Below, one piece after another: positions 1 through 9,001 of a stretch of DNA of 64,000 nt. The position numbers and the translations under genes were made by a program. The stretch is from Marinibacterium profundimaris (GTDB lineage Bacteria > Pseudomonadota > Alphaproteobacteria > Rhodobacterales > Rhodobacteraceae): contig NZ_AQQR01000012.1 of assembly GCF_002210095.1 (NCBI RefSeq), positions 62,001 through 126,000 of the forward strand. The letters are read 5' to 3'. Positions within the stretch are counted from its first letter, which is position 1. The number at the start of each line of letters is the position of its first letter. The notes below the pieces were generated by a model, which searched no databases, was not told where the DNA came from, and saw nothing but the letters and a program-made list of their open reading frames with translations.

Positions 1-340
1 GGGCAAAGGGCTTGCCCGTCCAGTAGCCCAGCGTACCGGCCTGCGCCGGGCCGCGCCGGATGTTGTCCAGCGTGATCGCCCCCACCAGAACCTCGTCCTC
101 GCGCCGGAACAGGAACAGCGGCAGGGCCGAGCCCGAGGCGACCGAGCGCTGCGCCCAGTAGACCCGGTTGGTGAACGCCTTGCGCGTCAGGTGATCGGGC
201 GCCCAGGTGGGTTCCCATTGCACGAGGTAGTCGTGGCTTTCCCGCCGCAGCGACGTCCAGGCGCGGAAATCCGAATGGTTGGGCGGACGGAGCGTGAGGC
301 GCTCCGTTTCGATCTTCAGTTTCCGTTTGGTCAGCAACAT
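1..340 (-). CDS. GNAT N-acetyltransferase, RimJ/RimL type (3' end outside window)
   Basis: The protein starts MLLTKRKLKIETERLTLRPP and runs off the left edge after about 113 residues. The opening ETERLTLRPP strand and the later GAITLDNIRRG and GTLGYWTGKPFA segments match the N-terminal half of RimJ/RimL-like acetyltransferases, which transfer an acetyl group from acetyl-CoA to an N-terminal amine (often of a ribosomal protein). The acetyl-CoA-binding pyrophosphate loop would lie beyond the window and cannot be checked. The ATG lies 22 bases after the stop of the M16 peptidase gene on the same strand, so it is probably the last visible member of that operon. Substrate is unknown. Confidence 0.85.
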   Translation of the reverse strand, partial: MLLTKRKLKIETERLTLRPPNHSDFRAWTSLRRESHDYLVQWEPTWAPDHLTRKAFTNRVYWAQRSVASGSALPLFLFRREDEVLVGAITLDNIRRGPAQAGTLGYWTGKPFA

Positions 341-362
341 GCCCGTGACACCCTGCCCGCCG

Positions 363-1625
363 TCACGCGGTGCGCAGCTCCTGCATCTCGGCCAGGCTCG
401 GCGCGCCGTCGATCGGCCCGTAGAGCGCCAGGGCGGCAGGTGCCGTCACGGCCATGTCCTCGGCGAAGGCGCGCACGTCCTCGGTGGTCACGGCGTCGAT
501 CTTGGCGACGGAGTCCTCAAGTGGCGGCACCTTGTTCCAGATCTGCACCAGCCGCGCGAGCCGCTCGGCCCGGTTCGACGGGCTTTCCAGCCCCATCAGC
601 ATGCCGGCCTTCATCTGGGCGCGGGCACGGGCGACCTCGACCTCGCTCAGGTCGTCGGCGGCGCGCTTCATTTCCTGGATGGTGATCCGGGCCAGGTCGC
701 GGACCTCGTCCCCGCTGGTGCCGGCGTAGATCGTCGTGGTGCCGGTATCGCCATAGGCGCCGGTCTGAGCAAAGATCGTGTAACACAGCCCCCGGTTCTC
801 GCGCACCTCCTGGAACAGGCGCGAGGACATCCCCCCGCCGAGCGCGCAGGAATAGATCTGCGAGGTATAGATCCGGTCGTCGCGATAGCCGGGCCCTTCG
901 AAGGCCAGCGCGAAATGCGCCTGCTCCAGCGGTTTGGAACGCCGGATCTCGCCCCCGGTGAAATGCGCGAGCTCGACATCGGTGCCGGATTTCGGGGTCA
1001 GGTGGCCGAACAGATCCTCGGCCAGCTTCACCAGCACGTCGTGGTCGACGGCACCGGCGGCGGCGATGATCATGTGTTCGGGGCGGTAATGCTCGTCGAC
1101 GAAGGCGGCCAGGTCGTCCTTGTTGAACTTGCCCACCCGCTCGGCCGGGCCGAGGATCGTGCGGCCCAGCGGCTGATCGCGATAGCTTTCCTCCTGCAGC
1201 CAGTCGAAGATCACGTCGTCGGGCGTGTCATAGGCCTGACCGATCTCCTGCAGGATAACGCCACGCTCGACCTCGATCTCGCGCGCGTCGAAGACCGGGT
1301 TCAGCACGATGTCGGAAATCACGTCCATCGCCAGCGGCACGTCCTGCTTCAGGACGCGGGCGTAATAGGCCGTGACCTCGCGCGAGGTATAGGCGTTGAT
1401 GTAGCCACCGACATCCTCGATCGCCTCGGCGATCTGCAGGGCCGACCGGGTCTTCGTGCCCTTGAAGGCCATGTGTTCGAGGAAATGCGCGATGCCATTC
1501 TGTTCGATCCGCTCGTGGCGTCCACCGGCGGCAACCCAGACCCCGATGGAGGCGGATTGCAGGCTTGGCATCACTTCGCTGACGATGCGGACGCCGTTCG
1601 GAAGCCGGTCCAGTCTGACAGTCAA
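363..1625 (-). CDS. M16 family zinc metallopeptidase (mitochondrial processing peptidase-like)
   Basis: A 420-residue single-unit M16 peptidase. The inverted zinc motif HFLEH is at residues 47-51, with H47, E50 (catalytic) and H51, and the likely third ligand is E127 in ILQEIGQ. The length and the N-terminal GVRIVSEVMPSLQSASIGVWV strand pattern resemble alphaproteobacterial homologues of the mitochondrial processing peptidase beta subunit (PepR/YmxG type). The start is a TTG that overlaps the thrC stop codon; the first ATG in frame lies well inside the conserved domain, so TTG is preferred. It is translationally coupled to thrC and followed by a GNAT gene. The physiological substrate is unknown; family members degrade peptides. 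Confidence 0.92.
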   Translation of the reverse strand: MTVRLDRLPNGVRIVSEVMPSLQSASIGVWVAAGGRHERIEQNGIAHFLEHMAFKGTKTRSALQIAEAIEDVGGYINAYTSREVTAYYARVLKQDVPLAMDVISDIVLNPVFDAREIEVERGVILQEIGQAYDTPDDVIFDWLQEESYRDQPLGRTILGPAERVGKFNKDDLAAFVDEHYRPEHMIIAAAGAVDHDVLVKLAEDLFGHLTPKSGTDVELAHFTGGEIRRSKPLEQAHFALAFEGPGYRDDRIYTSQIYSCALGGGMSSRLFQEVRENRGLCYTIFAQTGAYGDTGTTTIYAGTSGDEVRDLARITIQEMKRAADDLSEVEVARARAQMKAGMLMGLESPSNRAERLARLVQIWNKVPPLEDSVAKIDAVTTEDVRAFAEDMAVTAPAALALYGPIDGAPSLAEMQELRTA

Positions 1626-3010
1626 TTCGCAATTTGCTCCGTAATAAATGCCTCGACCGAGCCCAGGTCGTTGGCGATCCGGGTCAGTCGTTCCGAACGT
1701 TCATACAGGTCTGCCATCCGGGGGGGAAGGGGCGGAAAGACGCCGCTGGCCGCTTCCACCGCGTCAGGGAACTTGGCGGGATGGGCGGTGGCCAGCGTGA
1801 TCATCGGCACGGCCGGGTCGCGTTTCTCGTTCGCGACCTTCACGCCGACGGCGGAATGCGGGCACAGCAGCTCTCCGCTGGCTTCCAGCGTGGCGCGGAT
1901 CGTGGCGCGGGTCTCGTCCTCGGAGGCGCGGCCGGAGGTGAAGGTCTCCTGCAGCATCTCGAGCGCACCCTGGCTGACGTCGAAGCCGCCCTGCTTGAGT
2001 TCGTCCATCAGCTGCGCCACCGCGCGGCCGTCGCGGCCATAGGCGTCAAACAGCACCCGTTCGAAGTTGGAGCTGACCTGGATGTCCATCGAGGGGCTGA
2101 TCGACGGAACCGTGGGGCCCTTGTGATAGCCCTGCCCTTGGATGCAACGGTGCAGGATGTCGTTCTGGTTGGTCGCGACCACCAGCTGTTCGATCGGCAG
2201 GCCCATGCGCCCGGCGATGTAGCCGGCGAAGATGTCGCCGAAGTTTCCGGTGGGCACGGTGAAGCTGACCTTGCGGTAGGGCGCGCCGAGGCTCACGGCG
2301 GAGGAGAAGTAATAGACGACCTGCGCCAGAACCCGCGCCCAGTTGATCGAGTTCACACCCGCCAGCCGCACCCGGTCGCGGAACTCGAAATCGTTGAACA
2401 TGTCCTTCACCAGCGCCTGGCAATCGTCGAAATCGCCATCGACGGCCAGGGCACGGACATTGCCCTCGACGGGCGTGGTCATCTGGCGGCGCTGCACTTC
2501 GGAGACGCGGCCATGGGGGAAGAGGATGAAGACATCCACGTTCTCAAGCCCCTTGAACGCCTCGATCGCGGCCGAGCCCGTATCGCCCGAGGTGGCGCCG
2601 ACGATGGTCACCCGTTCGCCGGCACGGGCCAGCGAGACCTGGAACATCTGCCCGATCAGCTGCATCGCGAAGTCCTTGAAGGCCAGGGTCGGCCCGTGGA
2701 ACAGCTCGAGCAGGAAGTGGTTGCTGTCCAGTTGCTTCAGCGGCGCGCGGGCGACATGGCCGAAATCGGCATAGGCGCGGGCGATGATGTCCTCGAACTC
2801 GTCGTCGGTGAAGGTGTCGCCGACAAAGGGTCGCATGATGCGAAAGGCGGTTTCCTCGTAGGGCAGCCCGCTCAGCGCGGCGATGTCGTCCGCGCTCATC
2901 TGCGGGATCTCGCCGGGCACGTAAAGCCCGCCGTCGCGGGCAAGCCCGGTCAGCATCGCCTGTTCGAAGGTCAGTTCCGGCGCCATGCCGCGGGTGGAGA
3001 TATAGCTCAT
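1622..3010 (-). CDS. thrC: threonine synthase
   Basis: A 462-residue PLP enzyme converting O-phospho-L-homoserine to L-threonine and phosphate. The N-terminal MSYISTRG and the FKDFAMQLIGQMF segment, which carries the PLP-binding lysine, identify threonine synthase; the TSGDTGSAAIEAF loop binds the PLP phosphate and GNFGDIFAGYIA is also conserved. The length is normal for the long proteobacterial class. The ATG overlaps the stop of the SURF1 gene by four bases and the stop overlaps the M16 start, so thrC lies inside a tightly coupled operon with oxidase assembly genes although it acts in amino acid synthesis. An in-frame upstream extension exists, but it overlaps SURF1 and lacks family similarity. 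Confidence 0.97.
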   Translation of the reverse strand: MSYISTRGMAPELTFEQAMLTGLARDGGLYVPGEIPQMSADDIAALSGLPYEETAFRIMRPFVGDTFTDDEFEDIIARAYADFGHVARAPLKQLDSNHFLLELFHGPTLAFKDFAMQLIGQMFQVSLARAGERVTIVGATSGDTGSAAIEAFKGLENVDVFILFPHGRVSEVQRRQMTTPVEGNVRALAVDGDFDDCQALVKDMFNDFEFRDRVRLAGVNSINWARVLAQVVYYFSSAVSLGAPYRKVSFTVPTGNFGDIFAGYIAGRMGLPIEQLVVATNQNDILHRCIQGQGYHKGPTVPSISPSMDIQVSSNFERVLFDAYGRDGRAVAQLMDELKQGGFDVSQGALEMLQETFTSGRASEDETRATIRATLEASGELLCPHSAVGVKVANEKRDPAVPMITLATAHPAKFPDAVEAASGVFPPLPPRMADLYERSERLTRIANDLGSVEAFITEQIAN

Positions 3011-3687
3011 GTCGTTGGGCCCTTGGGTTCGGAGGCGCGCAGGCGCCGGGCGAAGAACCAGGTCATCACCACCCAGACGAGGGCCAGCAGGAACCAGGTA
3101 ATCGCGTATTGCAGGTGATCGTTCGGAATGCCGGACGTGTCCACCGGCATCGGCAGGATGGTCGGATCGGTGCGTGTGGCGGCGATCAGCAGGACCGGCT
3201 CGGTCCCCAGCTCGGCGGCCATCGACGTGACGTCGCGGGCAAACCACAGGCGCGCCTCGGGATCCGGGTCGGGGGTGAACCCGTCGACCTCGTCCGGCCA
3301 GTGCAGGTTGCCGGTGATCTCGGCCGCTCCGGTGCTGCGCGGGGTGTCTTCGTCGGTGATCTCGAGGAAGCCGCGATCCAGAAGGATCGTCCGGCCCCCG
3401 ACCCGGAAGGGCGCGATCACGCGGTAGCCGGGACCCACCTTTTTCAGCGAGGCCAGCACCAGGATCTCGTCGTCCAGGATCTCTCCCTCGACGATGACGG
3501 GCAGGAAGGGCGTTGTCGCGGGCGTGGGATTGTCCGGCAGGGGCACCGGGGCGGCGCCGATCTCGGACTCGATCCGGGCCAGCATGTCCTCTTTCCAGGC
3601 CAGCCGCTGCATCTGCCATACGCCCAGCCAGACCAGCGTGGCGGTGCCGGCCAGCCCGATCAGCAACAGGAAGAGAATGCGGCGCAT
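3007..3687 (-). CDS. SURF1 family cytochrome oxidase assembly protein
   Basis: A 226-residue membrane protein with the SURF1 layout: one N-terminal membrane segment (residues about 3-22), a long periplasmic domain, and one C-terminal membrane segment ending in RRLRASEPKGPTT. The conserved GxxLDRGF-like stretch is visible as ILLDRGFLEI, and YAITWFLLALVWVVM forms the last helix. SURF1 proteins help insert haem a into subunit I of aa3 oxidases. The start MRRILFLLLIGLAG is chosen because it begins at the membrane segment; a longer frame reaching upstream is Pro/Arg-rich and non-homologous. It lies downstream of ctaE and overlaps thrC by four bases. Confidence 0.92.
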   Translation of the reverse strand: MRRILFLLLIGLAGTATLVWLGVWQMQRLAWKEDMLARIESEIGAAPVPLPDNPTPATTPFLPVIVEGEILDDEILVLASLKKVGPGYRVIAPFRVGGRTILLDRGFLEITDEDTPRSTGAAEITGNLHWPDEVDGFTPDPDPEARLWFARDVTSMAAELGTEPVLLIAATRTDPTILPMPVDTSGIPNDHLQYAITWFLLALVWVVMTWFFARRLRASEPKGPTT

Positions 3688-3765
3688 GGGAAGGTCTTCT
3701 TGGGTGTTACGGTGAGAGGGATCGGGTGGCGGGGTATCTGGCGGGCCGTCCTCTGGAAAATGCAA

Positions 3766-3791
3766 AAGCGCGCGGAGATCTCCGCGCGCTT
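3766..3791 (-). terminator. perfect-stem hairpin after ctaE
   Basis: A perfect 26-base palindrome with arms AAGCGCGCGGAGA and its complement. Read on the minus strand it is followed by TTTTGCATTTTCC, giving a U-rich tail. It lies between the ctaE stop and SURF1, so it is either a terminator or an attenuator reducing transcription into SURF1-thrC-M16. Confidence 0.7.
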
Positions 3792-3836
3792 CGCTTGTGT
3801 CGGGTTGGCGGATGATTTTCAACCGCCAATCAGTGA

Positions 3837-4649
3837 TCAGAGCAGCGAGACGCCCCAGAGGTAGATGGCGAAGAAGAGGAACAGCCACACCACGTCGACG
3901 AAGTGCCAGTACCAGGCGGCGGCCTCGAAGCCGATGTGGCTTTCGGGGGTGAAATCGCCCTTGGACGACCGCAGGAAGCAGATGAACAGGAAGATCGTGC
4001 CGATGATCACGTGGAAGCCGTGGAAACCGGTGGCCATGAAGAAGTTCGAGTAGAACTCGTCCCCGCCGAATTCCCAGCCCTCGTGGGCCAGCAGTTCGTA
4101 ATATTCGAAGGCCTGCAGCGCGGTAAAGAACAGGCCCAGCACCACGGCGATCAGCAGGCCCTGCACGAGCGGCTTGCGAATGTTGCCATGGACCAGCGAA
4201 TGGTGTGCCCAGGTCACGGCGCAGCCCGAAAGCAGAAGCACCAGGGTGTTCATCAGCGGCAGGTGGAAGGCATCGACCGGGTGGATCAGCGGCGCCTCAT
4301 AGGTGCTGCCGAAATAATCCTGCATCGGGTAGATGGCGTGCTTGAAGAAGGACCAGAACCAGGCCGCGAAGAACATCACCTCGGACATGATGAAGAGGAT
4401 GAAGCCATAGCGCAGGCCGATGCGGACGACGGGCGTATGGTCGCCGGCATGCTCTTCGGCGATGGTTTCGCTCCACCAGGCGTACATGGTGTAAAGCGTC
4501 AGCGCGAAGCCGATGAGGCAGAGCCATGCGCCGCTGCCATGCATCCACAGCACGGCGCCGAAAAGCATCATGAACGCGGCGACCGCCGCGACGAGCGGCC
4601 AGATCGACGGTTGCAGAATGTGGAAATCGTGGTTCTTAGCGTGTGCCAT
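3837..4649 (-). CDS. ctaE: cytochrome c oxidase subunit III
   Basis: A 270-residue integral membrane subunit of aa3-type cytochrome c oxidase. It begins MAHAKNHDFHILQPSIWPL, typical of the Paracoccus/Rhodobacter subunit III, and shows seven hydrophobic segments. Family-typical stretches include SEVMFFAAWFWSFF, which carries the conserved glutamate of helix III, and TGFHGFHVIIGTIFL. Subunit III stabilises the proton-uptake side of subunit I and binds phospholipid. It follows ctaG by 12 bases and precedes a hairpin and SURF1. Subunit I is not in this window. Confidence 0.97.
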   Translation of the reverse strand: MAHAKNHDFHILQPSIWPLVAAVAAFMMLFGAVLWMHGSGAWLCLIGFALTLYTMYAWWSETIAEEHAGDHTPVVRIGLRYGFILFIMSEVMFFAAWFWSFFKHAIYPMQDYFGSTYEAPLIHPVDAFHLPLMNTLVLLLSGCAVTWAHHSLVHGNIRKPLVQGLLIAVVLGLFFTALQAFEYYELLAHEGWEFGGDEFYSNFFMATGFHGFHVIIGTIFLFICFLRSSKGDFTPESHIGFEAAAWYWHFVDVVWLFLFFAIYLWGVSLL

Positions 4650-4661
4650 CGGCGTTGTCCC

Positions 4662-5243
4662 TCACCTTTCGGACGATGTGATTGCCCCTGCCTGCGCGTC
4701 CGTCAAGGCGGCAAAGTCTTCGGGCAGGTCGATTTCATAGAACGTGTAGCTGAGCGTGATCGTATGGACGAACTTGCCGTCCTGGTCGGTCACGATCTCC
4801 GGGTCGACGAAGAAGGTGACCGGCATCTGCACCCGTTCGCCGGGCTGCAGCACCTGTTCGGTGAAGCAGAAACAGTCGATCTTGGAGAAGAATACGCCGG
4901 CCGTGTAGGGGGCGACGTTATAGGACGCCTGCCCCGCGATCGGGCGGTCGGTGGGGTTGTAGGCCTCGTAGAAGGCCAGCCCCGTCTCGCCGATCTTCAG
5001 CTCCATCTCTCGCTGGACCGGCTTGAATTCCCAGGCCATGCCCTTTTCGCGCGAAGCATCGAAGCGGACCTTGATGGTCTCGTCCAGGACGGTATCGGAT
5101 CCGGCCTCGGCAGTGCTGGTATAGCCGCCGTAGCCGGTCACCCGGCAGAACCAGTTGTAAAGCGGGATCGCGGCCCAGGCCATGGCGCCCATGAAGACGA
5201 CGACGCTGACCAGCTGGATGACCGTCTTGCGCTTTGGCGTCAT
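4662..5243 (-). CDS. ctaG: cytochrome c oxidase assembly protein CtaG/Cox11
   Basis: A 193-residue copper chaperone that delivers copper to the CuB site of oxidase subunit I. It has one N-terminal membrane anchor (residues about 9-28), then a periplasmic immunoglobulin-like domain. The copper-binding pair C124 and C126 is seen in KIDCFCFTEQ, and the third conserved cysteine C33 is in NWFCRVTG just after the membrane segment. The length is normal. The ATG overlaps the coxF stop by four bases, indicating coupled translation with coxF and ctaB. Confidence 0.96.
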   Translation of the reverse strand: MTPKRKTVIQLVSVVVFMGAMAWAAIPLYNWFCRVTGYGGYTSTAEAGSDTVLDETIKVRFDASREKGMAWEFKPVQREMELKIGETGLAFYEAYNPTDRPIAGQASYNVAPYTAGVFFSKIDCFCFTEQVLQPGERVQMPVTFFVDPEIVTDQDGKFVHTITLSYTFYEIDLPEDFAALTDAQAGAITSSER

Positions 5244-5410
5244 CGGGAATTCTCCTGCTGCTGCGGTTGGGTCGCGACGAAATCCCCCGAGGAGACCTTG
5301 GCAACGGTCAGTCCGAAGATGATCGCGATGAACGCCGCCAGCACGAGGCCGACGCCCAGGTTGCGGCTTCGGCGGCGCTGGTGAAGCTCGTGGGTGACGC
5401 GAAAGCTCAT
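5240..5410 (-). CDS. small single-span membrane protein of the oxidase cluster (CoxF-like)
   Basis: A 56-residue protein with a basic N terminus (ELHQRRRSRN), one membrane segment (GLVLAAFIAIIFGLTVAKV) and a short polar tail ending QPQQQENSR. Small one-span proteins of this kind sit between ctaB and ctaG in many Rhodobacteraceae and are often labelled CoxF; a specific biochemical role is not established to my knowledge. It overlaps ctaB upstream and ctaG downstream by four bases each, which strongly supports it being a translated gene. Confidence 0.8.
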   Translation of the reverse strand: MSFRVTHELHQRRRSRNLGVGLVLAAFIAIIFGLTVAKVSSGDFVATQPQQQENSR

Positions 5411-6348
5411 GCCCAGCCTCCCAGCCCGTAAAGGCGCAGCGCGGCCTCGACCAGGATCGCCAGGAAATGGGCGAAGAGGTAGATCAGCGAGATCCGGAAG
5501 AACCGGCGCTCGACCGCGAAATTGTCGGCCTCCGACATCGCCTCGTCCCGGCGGAAGATCTTCCAGGCACCGACAAGGAAGATCGCGTTCAGCACCACGG
5601 CGGTCGCCAGATAGACCGGGCCGCCGAGCGCGGTGAACCCGGTGCCGATGGCCAGCGCAGCCAGCAGGATCGTGTAGACGAGGATATGAACCCGGGTGGA
5701 CCGGCGGCCGTGGGTCACGGTCAGCATCGGCACCCCGGCATCGTCGTAATCGTTGCGCATGAACAGCGCGAGCGCCCAGAAATGCGGGGGCGTCCACATG
5801 AAGGTCAGCGCGAACATCAGCCAGGGTTCGATCGACATCGTGCCCGTGGCCGCGACCCAGCCGATCACCGGCGGAAAGGCCCCGGCGGCGCCCCCGATCA
5901 CGATGTTCTGCGGCGTCGAGCGCTTCAGCCACATCGTGTAGATCACGACGTAGAAGAAGATGGTGAAGGCCAGCATCGCCCCGGCCAGCGCATTGGTCGC
6001 CAACCACAGCAGGACGACCGAGAACACCGACAGCGTCAGCCCGATCGCCAGCGCCTCGTCCCCCGTGACCTTGCCCGAGGGAATCGGCCGCTTGCGCGTG
6101 CGCTTCATCACCCGGTCGATATCGGCATCCCACCACATGTTCAGCGCGCCCGAGGCGCCGCCGCCCACGGCGATGAAGAGAATCGCGCAGAACCCCACGA
6201 AGGGATTGAGGTCTTCGGGCGCGGCCAGCAGGCCGACAAAGGCCGTGAACACCACCAGCGACATGACCCGCGGCTTCAGCAGGGCAAAGTAATCCCCGAA
6301 GCTCGCTTCATCGTCCTTGGCGGTGATGGAATAGCTGGCGTCGCTCAT
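5407..6348 (-). CDS. ctaB: protohaem IX farnesyltransferase (haem O synthase)
   Basis: A 313-residue UbiA-superfamily prenyltransferase that adds a farnesyl group to haem B to make haem O, the precursor of haem A. The first Asp-rich motif N-x3-D-x3-D is N70, D74, D78 in NMWWDADID, followed by the basic MKRTRKRPIPSG segment. About eight to nine membrane helices are evident. It is placed between ctaC and coxF on the same strand. A very short reading frame ends on its start codon (see the separate entry), which could influence its translation. Confidence 0.96.
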   Translation of the reverse strand: MSDASYSITAKDDEASFGDYFALLKPRVMSLVVFTAFVGLLAAPEDLNPFVGFCAILFIAVGGGASGALNMWWDADIDRVMKRTRKRPIPSGKVTGDEALAIGLTLSVFSVVLLWLATNALAGAMLAFTIFFYVVIYTMWLKRSTPQNIVIGGAAGAFPPVIGWVAATGTMSIEPWLMFALTFMWTPPHFWALALFMRNDYDDAGVPMLTVTHGRRSTRVHILVYTILLAALAIGTGFTALGGPVYLATAVVLNAIFLVGAWKIFRRDEAMSEADNFAVERRFFRISLIYLFAHFLAILVEAALRLYGLGGWA

Positions 6349-6380
6349 CAGAGGTCTTTCTGCTCCGTCAGGCGGACCAT
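6348..6380 (-). CDS. possible 10-codon leader ORF overlapping the ctaB start
   Basis: The ctaC-ctaB intergenic stretch holds ATG and nine further codons (MVRLTEQKDL) whose TGA shares a base with the ctaB ATG (TGATG). Such an arrangement could couple ctaB translation to ribosomes terminating here. No obvious Shine-Dalgarno lies before it and the frame is short enough to occur by chance, so this is only a candidate. Confidence 0.2.
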   Translation of the reverse strand: MVRLTEQKDL

Positions 6381-6428
6381 CGCGGCCCGCCTGGCTTCAG
6401 GCTCGCGCGGCACGCGGCCGCGCGCGGC

Positions 6429-7268
6429 TCAGTTCGAGGCGACGCGGAAGTCGCGCGGGGTGCCCGCATACTGGTCGATCGCGCCTTCCAGCCATTCCTC
6501 GTAGGCCTCTTCGCTGACGACCTTCACGGTGATCGGCATGTAGGCGTGGTCCTTGCCGCACAGCTCGGAGCACTGGCCGAAGTAGATGCCCTCTTCCTCG
6601 GCTTCGAACCAGAGCTGCGCCAGGCGGCCCGGCACGGCGTCCTGCTTCACGCCGAAGGCGGGGATCGTCCAGGCGTGGATCACGTCGGCGCCGGTCACGT
6701 TCATGACGATGGTCTTGCCGACCGGGATCACGACGGCGGTGTCGGTCGCCAGGAGGTATTCGTCATCGGCGTAGCCGTATTCGGCCAGCTGGTCGCGCTC
6801 CAGCTTGAAGCTTTCGAAGCCGAAGTCGTGATCGGTGTATTCATAGCCCCAGTACCACTGGTAGCCGGTCACCTTGATCGTGATGTCCGCCTCGGGGATC
6901 TCCTGCTGCTTGAACAGCACCGGCAGCGAGAAGGCGCCGATGAAGACCAGGATGACGACCGGAATCAGCGTCCAGGCGATCTCGATCGTGGAATGGTGGG
7001 TAAAGGTGGCGGGCTTCGGGTTGTTCTTCGCGTTGTAGCGGACGATGCAGATCCCCAGCAGGACCATGACGAAGACCGTGATCAGCGTGATGATGATCAG
7101 CAGCAGGTGATCCAGCGAGTGGATGTCGCGCGCCAGTTCCGTCGCCGCCGGCTGGAAGCCCAGCTTGCCCGAAACAGGCTTGCCGATGACCTCCAGGTCC
7201 TCCTGCGCCGCGAGGGGAAGCGCGGTGAGGGCCGCGAAAAGGCCCGAAAGGGTGAAAACGTTTTTCAT
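6429..7268 (-). CDS. ctaC: cytochrome c oxidase subunit II
   Basis: A 279-residue subunit carrying the CuA electron-entry centre. It has a signal peptide ([22 protein letters not shown]), two membrane helices (about residues 55-76 and 96-118) and a periplasmic cupredoxin domain. All CuA ligands are visible: H198, C233, E235 (backbone), C237, H241 and M244 in the HAW and [12 protein letters not shown] segments. The aromatic electron-entry patch YQWYWGYEY is also present. It is first in the ctaC-ctaB-coxF-ctaG-ctaE order and is divergent from tldD, so its promoter should lie in the roughly 170 bases between them. Confidence 0.98.
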   Translation of the reverse strand: MKNVFTLSGLFAALTALPLAAQEDLEVIGKPVSGKLGFQPAATELARDIHSLDHLLLIIITLITVFVMVLLGICIVRYNAKNNPKPATFTHHSTIEIAWTLIPVVILVFIGAFSLPVLFKQQEIPEADITIKVTGYQWYWGYEYTDHDFGFESFKLERDQLAEYGYADDEYLLATDTAVVIPVGKTIVMNVTGADVIHAWTIPAFGVKQDAVPGRLAQLWFEAEEEGIYFGQCSELCGKDHAYMPITVKVVSEEAYEEWLEGAIDQYAGTPRDFRVASN

Positions 7269-7442
7269 ATCGTGTCCTGTCGGTTCATCCGCAATGTGCC
7301 ACAGACGTCCACGGGCAGGCCGCCCGCGACCGGTTGTCTTTGAGCCAGCTAGAAAACATATTCAACCGCACAGATAAAGATGTCTGTGCGCGTCAAACAG
7401 ACGCTTCTGACAACTCTTGACTATGACGAAGGGCTTATCCCG

Positions 7443-8873
7443 ATGACCGCAGACAGCGCCACCCCCTTTCGACCGCTGACCGATGCCCTCGACCGCGAGG
7501 CGGCGCTGCGCGTGCTGCGGCAGGCCACGGACGGCGCCGACGACGGGGAATTGTTCTTCGAACGCCGCAAGTCGGAGGCCCTGGTTTTCGATGACGGCCG
7601 CCTGCGAAACGCCACCTATGACGCCTCCGAAGGCTTCGGTCTGCGCGCGGTGCGCGGCGAGGTGACCGGCTACGCCCATTCCACCGAGATTTCCGAATCC
7701 GCCCTGCTGCGCGCGGCCGAGACGACGCGCCTGGCCGTCGGCGACGGTGGCGGCACCTGGGCCGACGCGCCCCAGGCGACCAATCTGCGCCTTTACGGCG
7801 ACGACGACCCGATTGCCGGCCTCCCCTTCCCTGTCAAGGTGGACACCCTGCGCGAGATCGACGCCTTCCTGCGCGACCTCGACCGCCGCGTGGTGCAGGT
7901 GACCGCCTCGCTCTCGGCCGGGCTGCAGGAGGTCGAGATCCTGCGCCCCGACGGCATTTCGGTGCGCGACGTGCGGCCGATGACGCGGATGAACGTCTCG
8001 GTCATCGTCGAAGAAAACGGCCGGCGCGAGAGCGGCACCGCCGGCGGTGGCGGGCGCGTGGGGCTCGACGGGCTGATCGAGCGTGGCTCCTGGGAGGAAA
8101 AGGCCCGCGAGGCGCTGCGCATCGCGCTGGTGAACCTTGGCGCCGAGCCCGCCCCGGCCGGCATCATGGAGGTGGCACTCGGCCCCGGCTGGCCCGGGAT
8201 CCTTCTGCACGAAGCGGTGGGCCACGGGCTGGAGGGCGATTTCAACCGCAAGAAATCCTCGGCCTTTGCCGGGCTGATGGGCCAGCAGGTGGCCGCGAAG
8301 GGGGTCACGGTTCTGGACGACGGGACGATCCCGGACCGGCGCGGTTCGATCACCGTGGACGACGAGGGCACGCCCTCGGCCCGCAACGTGCTGATCGAGG
8401 ATGGCGTGCTGGTCGGCTACATGCAGGACCGGCAGAACGCGCGGCTGATGGGTGTGCCGGCCACCGGCAACGGGCGGCGGCAAAGCTATGCCCACGCGCC
8501 GATGCCGCGGATGACCAACACCTACATGCTGGGCGGCCATGCCACCCCGGGCGATATCGTGGCCGACATAAAGGACGGGATCTGGGCCGTGGGATTCGGC
8601 GGCGGGCAGGTCGACATCACCAACGGCAAGTTCGTCTTCTCCTGCACCGAGGCCTACCGCGTGAAGAACGGCAAGGTCGGCGCACCGGTCAAGGGTGCCA
8701 CTTTGATCGGCGACGGGGCCACCGCGCTGACGAAGATCCGCGCGCTTGGCAACGACATGGCGCTGGACCCGGGCCTGGGCAATTGCGGCAAGAACGGCCA
8801 GTGGGTTCCGGTGGGCGTGGGCCAGCCGACCCTCCTGATCGACGGGCTGACGGTGGGCGGCGCAGCGGTCTGA
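7443..8873 (+). CDS. tldD: metalloprotease TldD
   Basis: A 476-residue member of the TldD/PmbA family; in E. coli the TldD-TldE heterodimer is a zinc protease that trims antibiotic leader peptides and unfolded peptides. The zinc motif HExxxH is H256-E257 and H261 in HEAVGHGLEGD, followed by NRKKSSAF. The start MTADSATPF is preferred because GAAGGG precedes it at suitable spacing and family members begin near here; an in-frame ATG 63 bases upstream would add 21 residues. The partner tldE/pmbA is not in the window. It is divergent from ctaC. Confidence 0.93.
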   Translation: MTADSATPFRPLTDALDREAALRVLRQATDGADDGELFFERRKSEALVFDDGRLRNATYDASEGFGLRAVRGEVTGYAHSTEISESALLRAAETTRLAVGDGGGTWADAPQATNLRLYGDDDPIAGLPFPVKVDTLREIDAFLRDLDRRVVQVTASLSAGLQEVEILRPDGISVRDVRPMTRMNVSVIVEENGRRESGTAGGGGRVGLDGLIERGSWEEKAREALRIALVNLGAEPAPAGIMEVALGPGWPGILLHEAVGHGLEGDFNRKKSSAFAGLMGQQVAAKGVTVLDDGTIPDRRGSITVDDEGTPSARNVLIEDGVLVGYMQDRQNARLMGVPATGNGRRQSYAHAPMPRMTNTYMLGGHATPGDIVADIKDGIWAVGFGGGQVDITNGKFVFSCTEAYRVKNGKVGAPVKGATLIGDGATALTKIRALGNDMALDPGLGNCGKNGQWVPVGVGQPTLLIDGLTVGGAAV

Positions 8874-9001
8874 CAGGGTTTTCAGGGGCTTGGCCGGAGG
8901 GTGCGCGGGTTTTCGCGAAAAAAAGCGAAAAACGCCCTGCGATTCACTCCCCGTTAACCCTTCCAGTCGTAGATCTGTCCTTGCAGAAGGCGGAGCCACG
9001 G

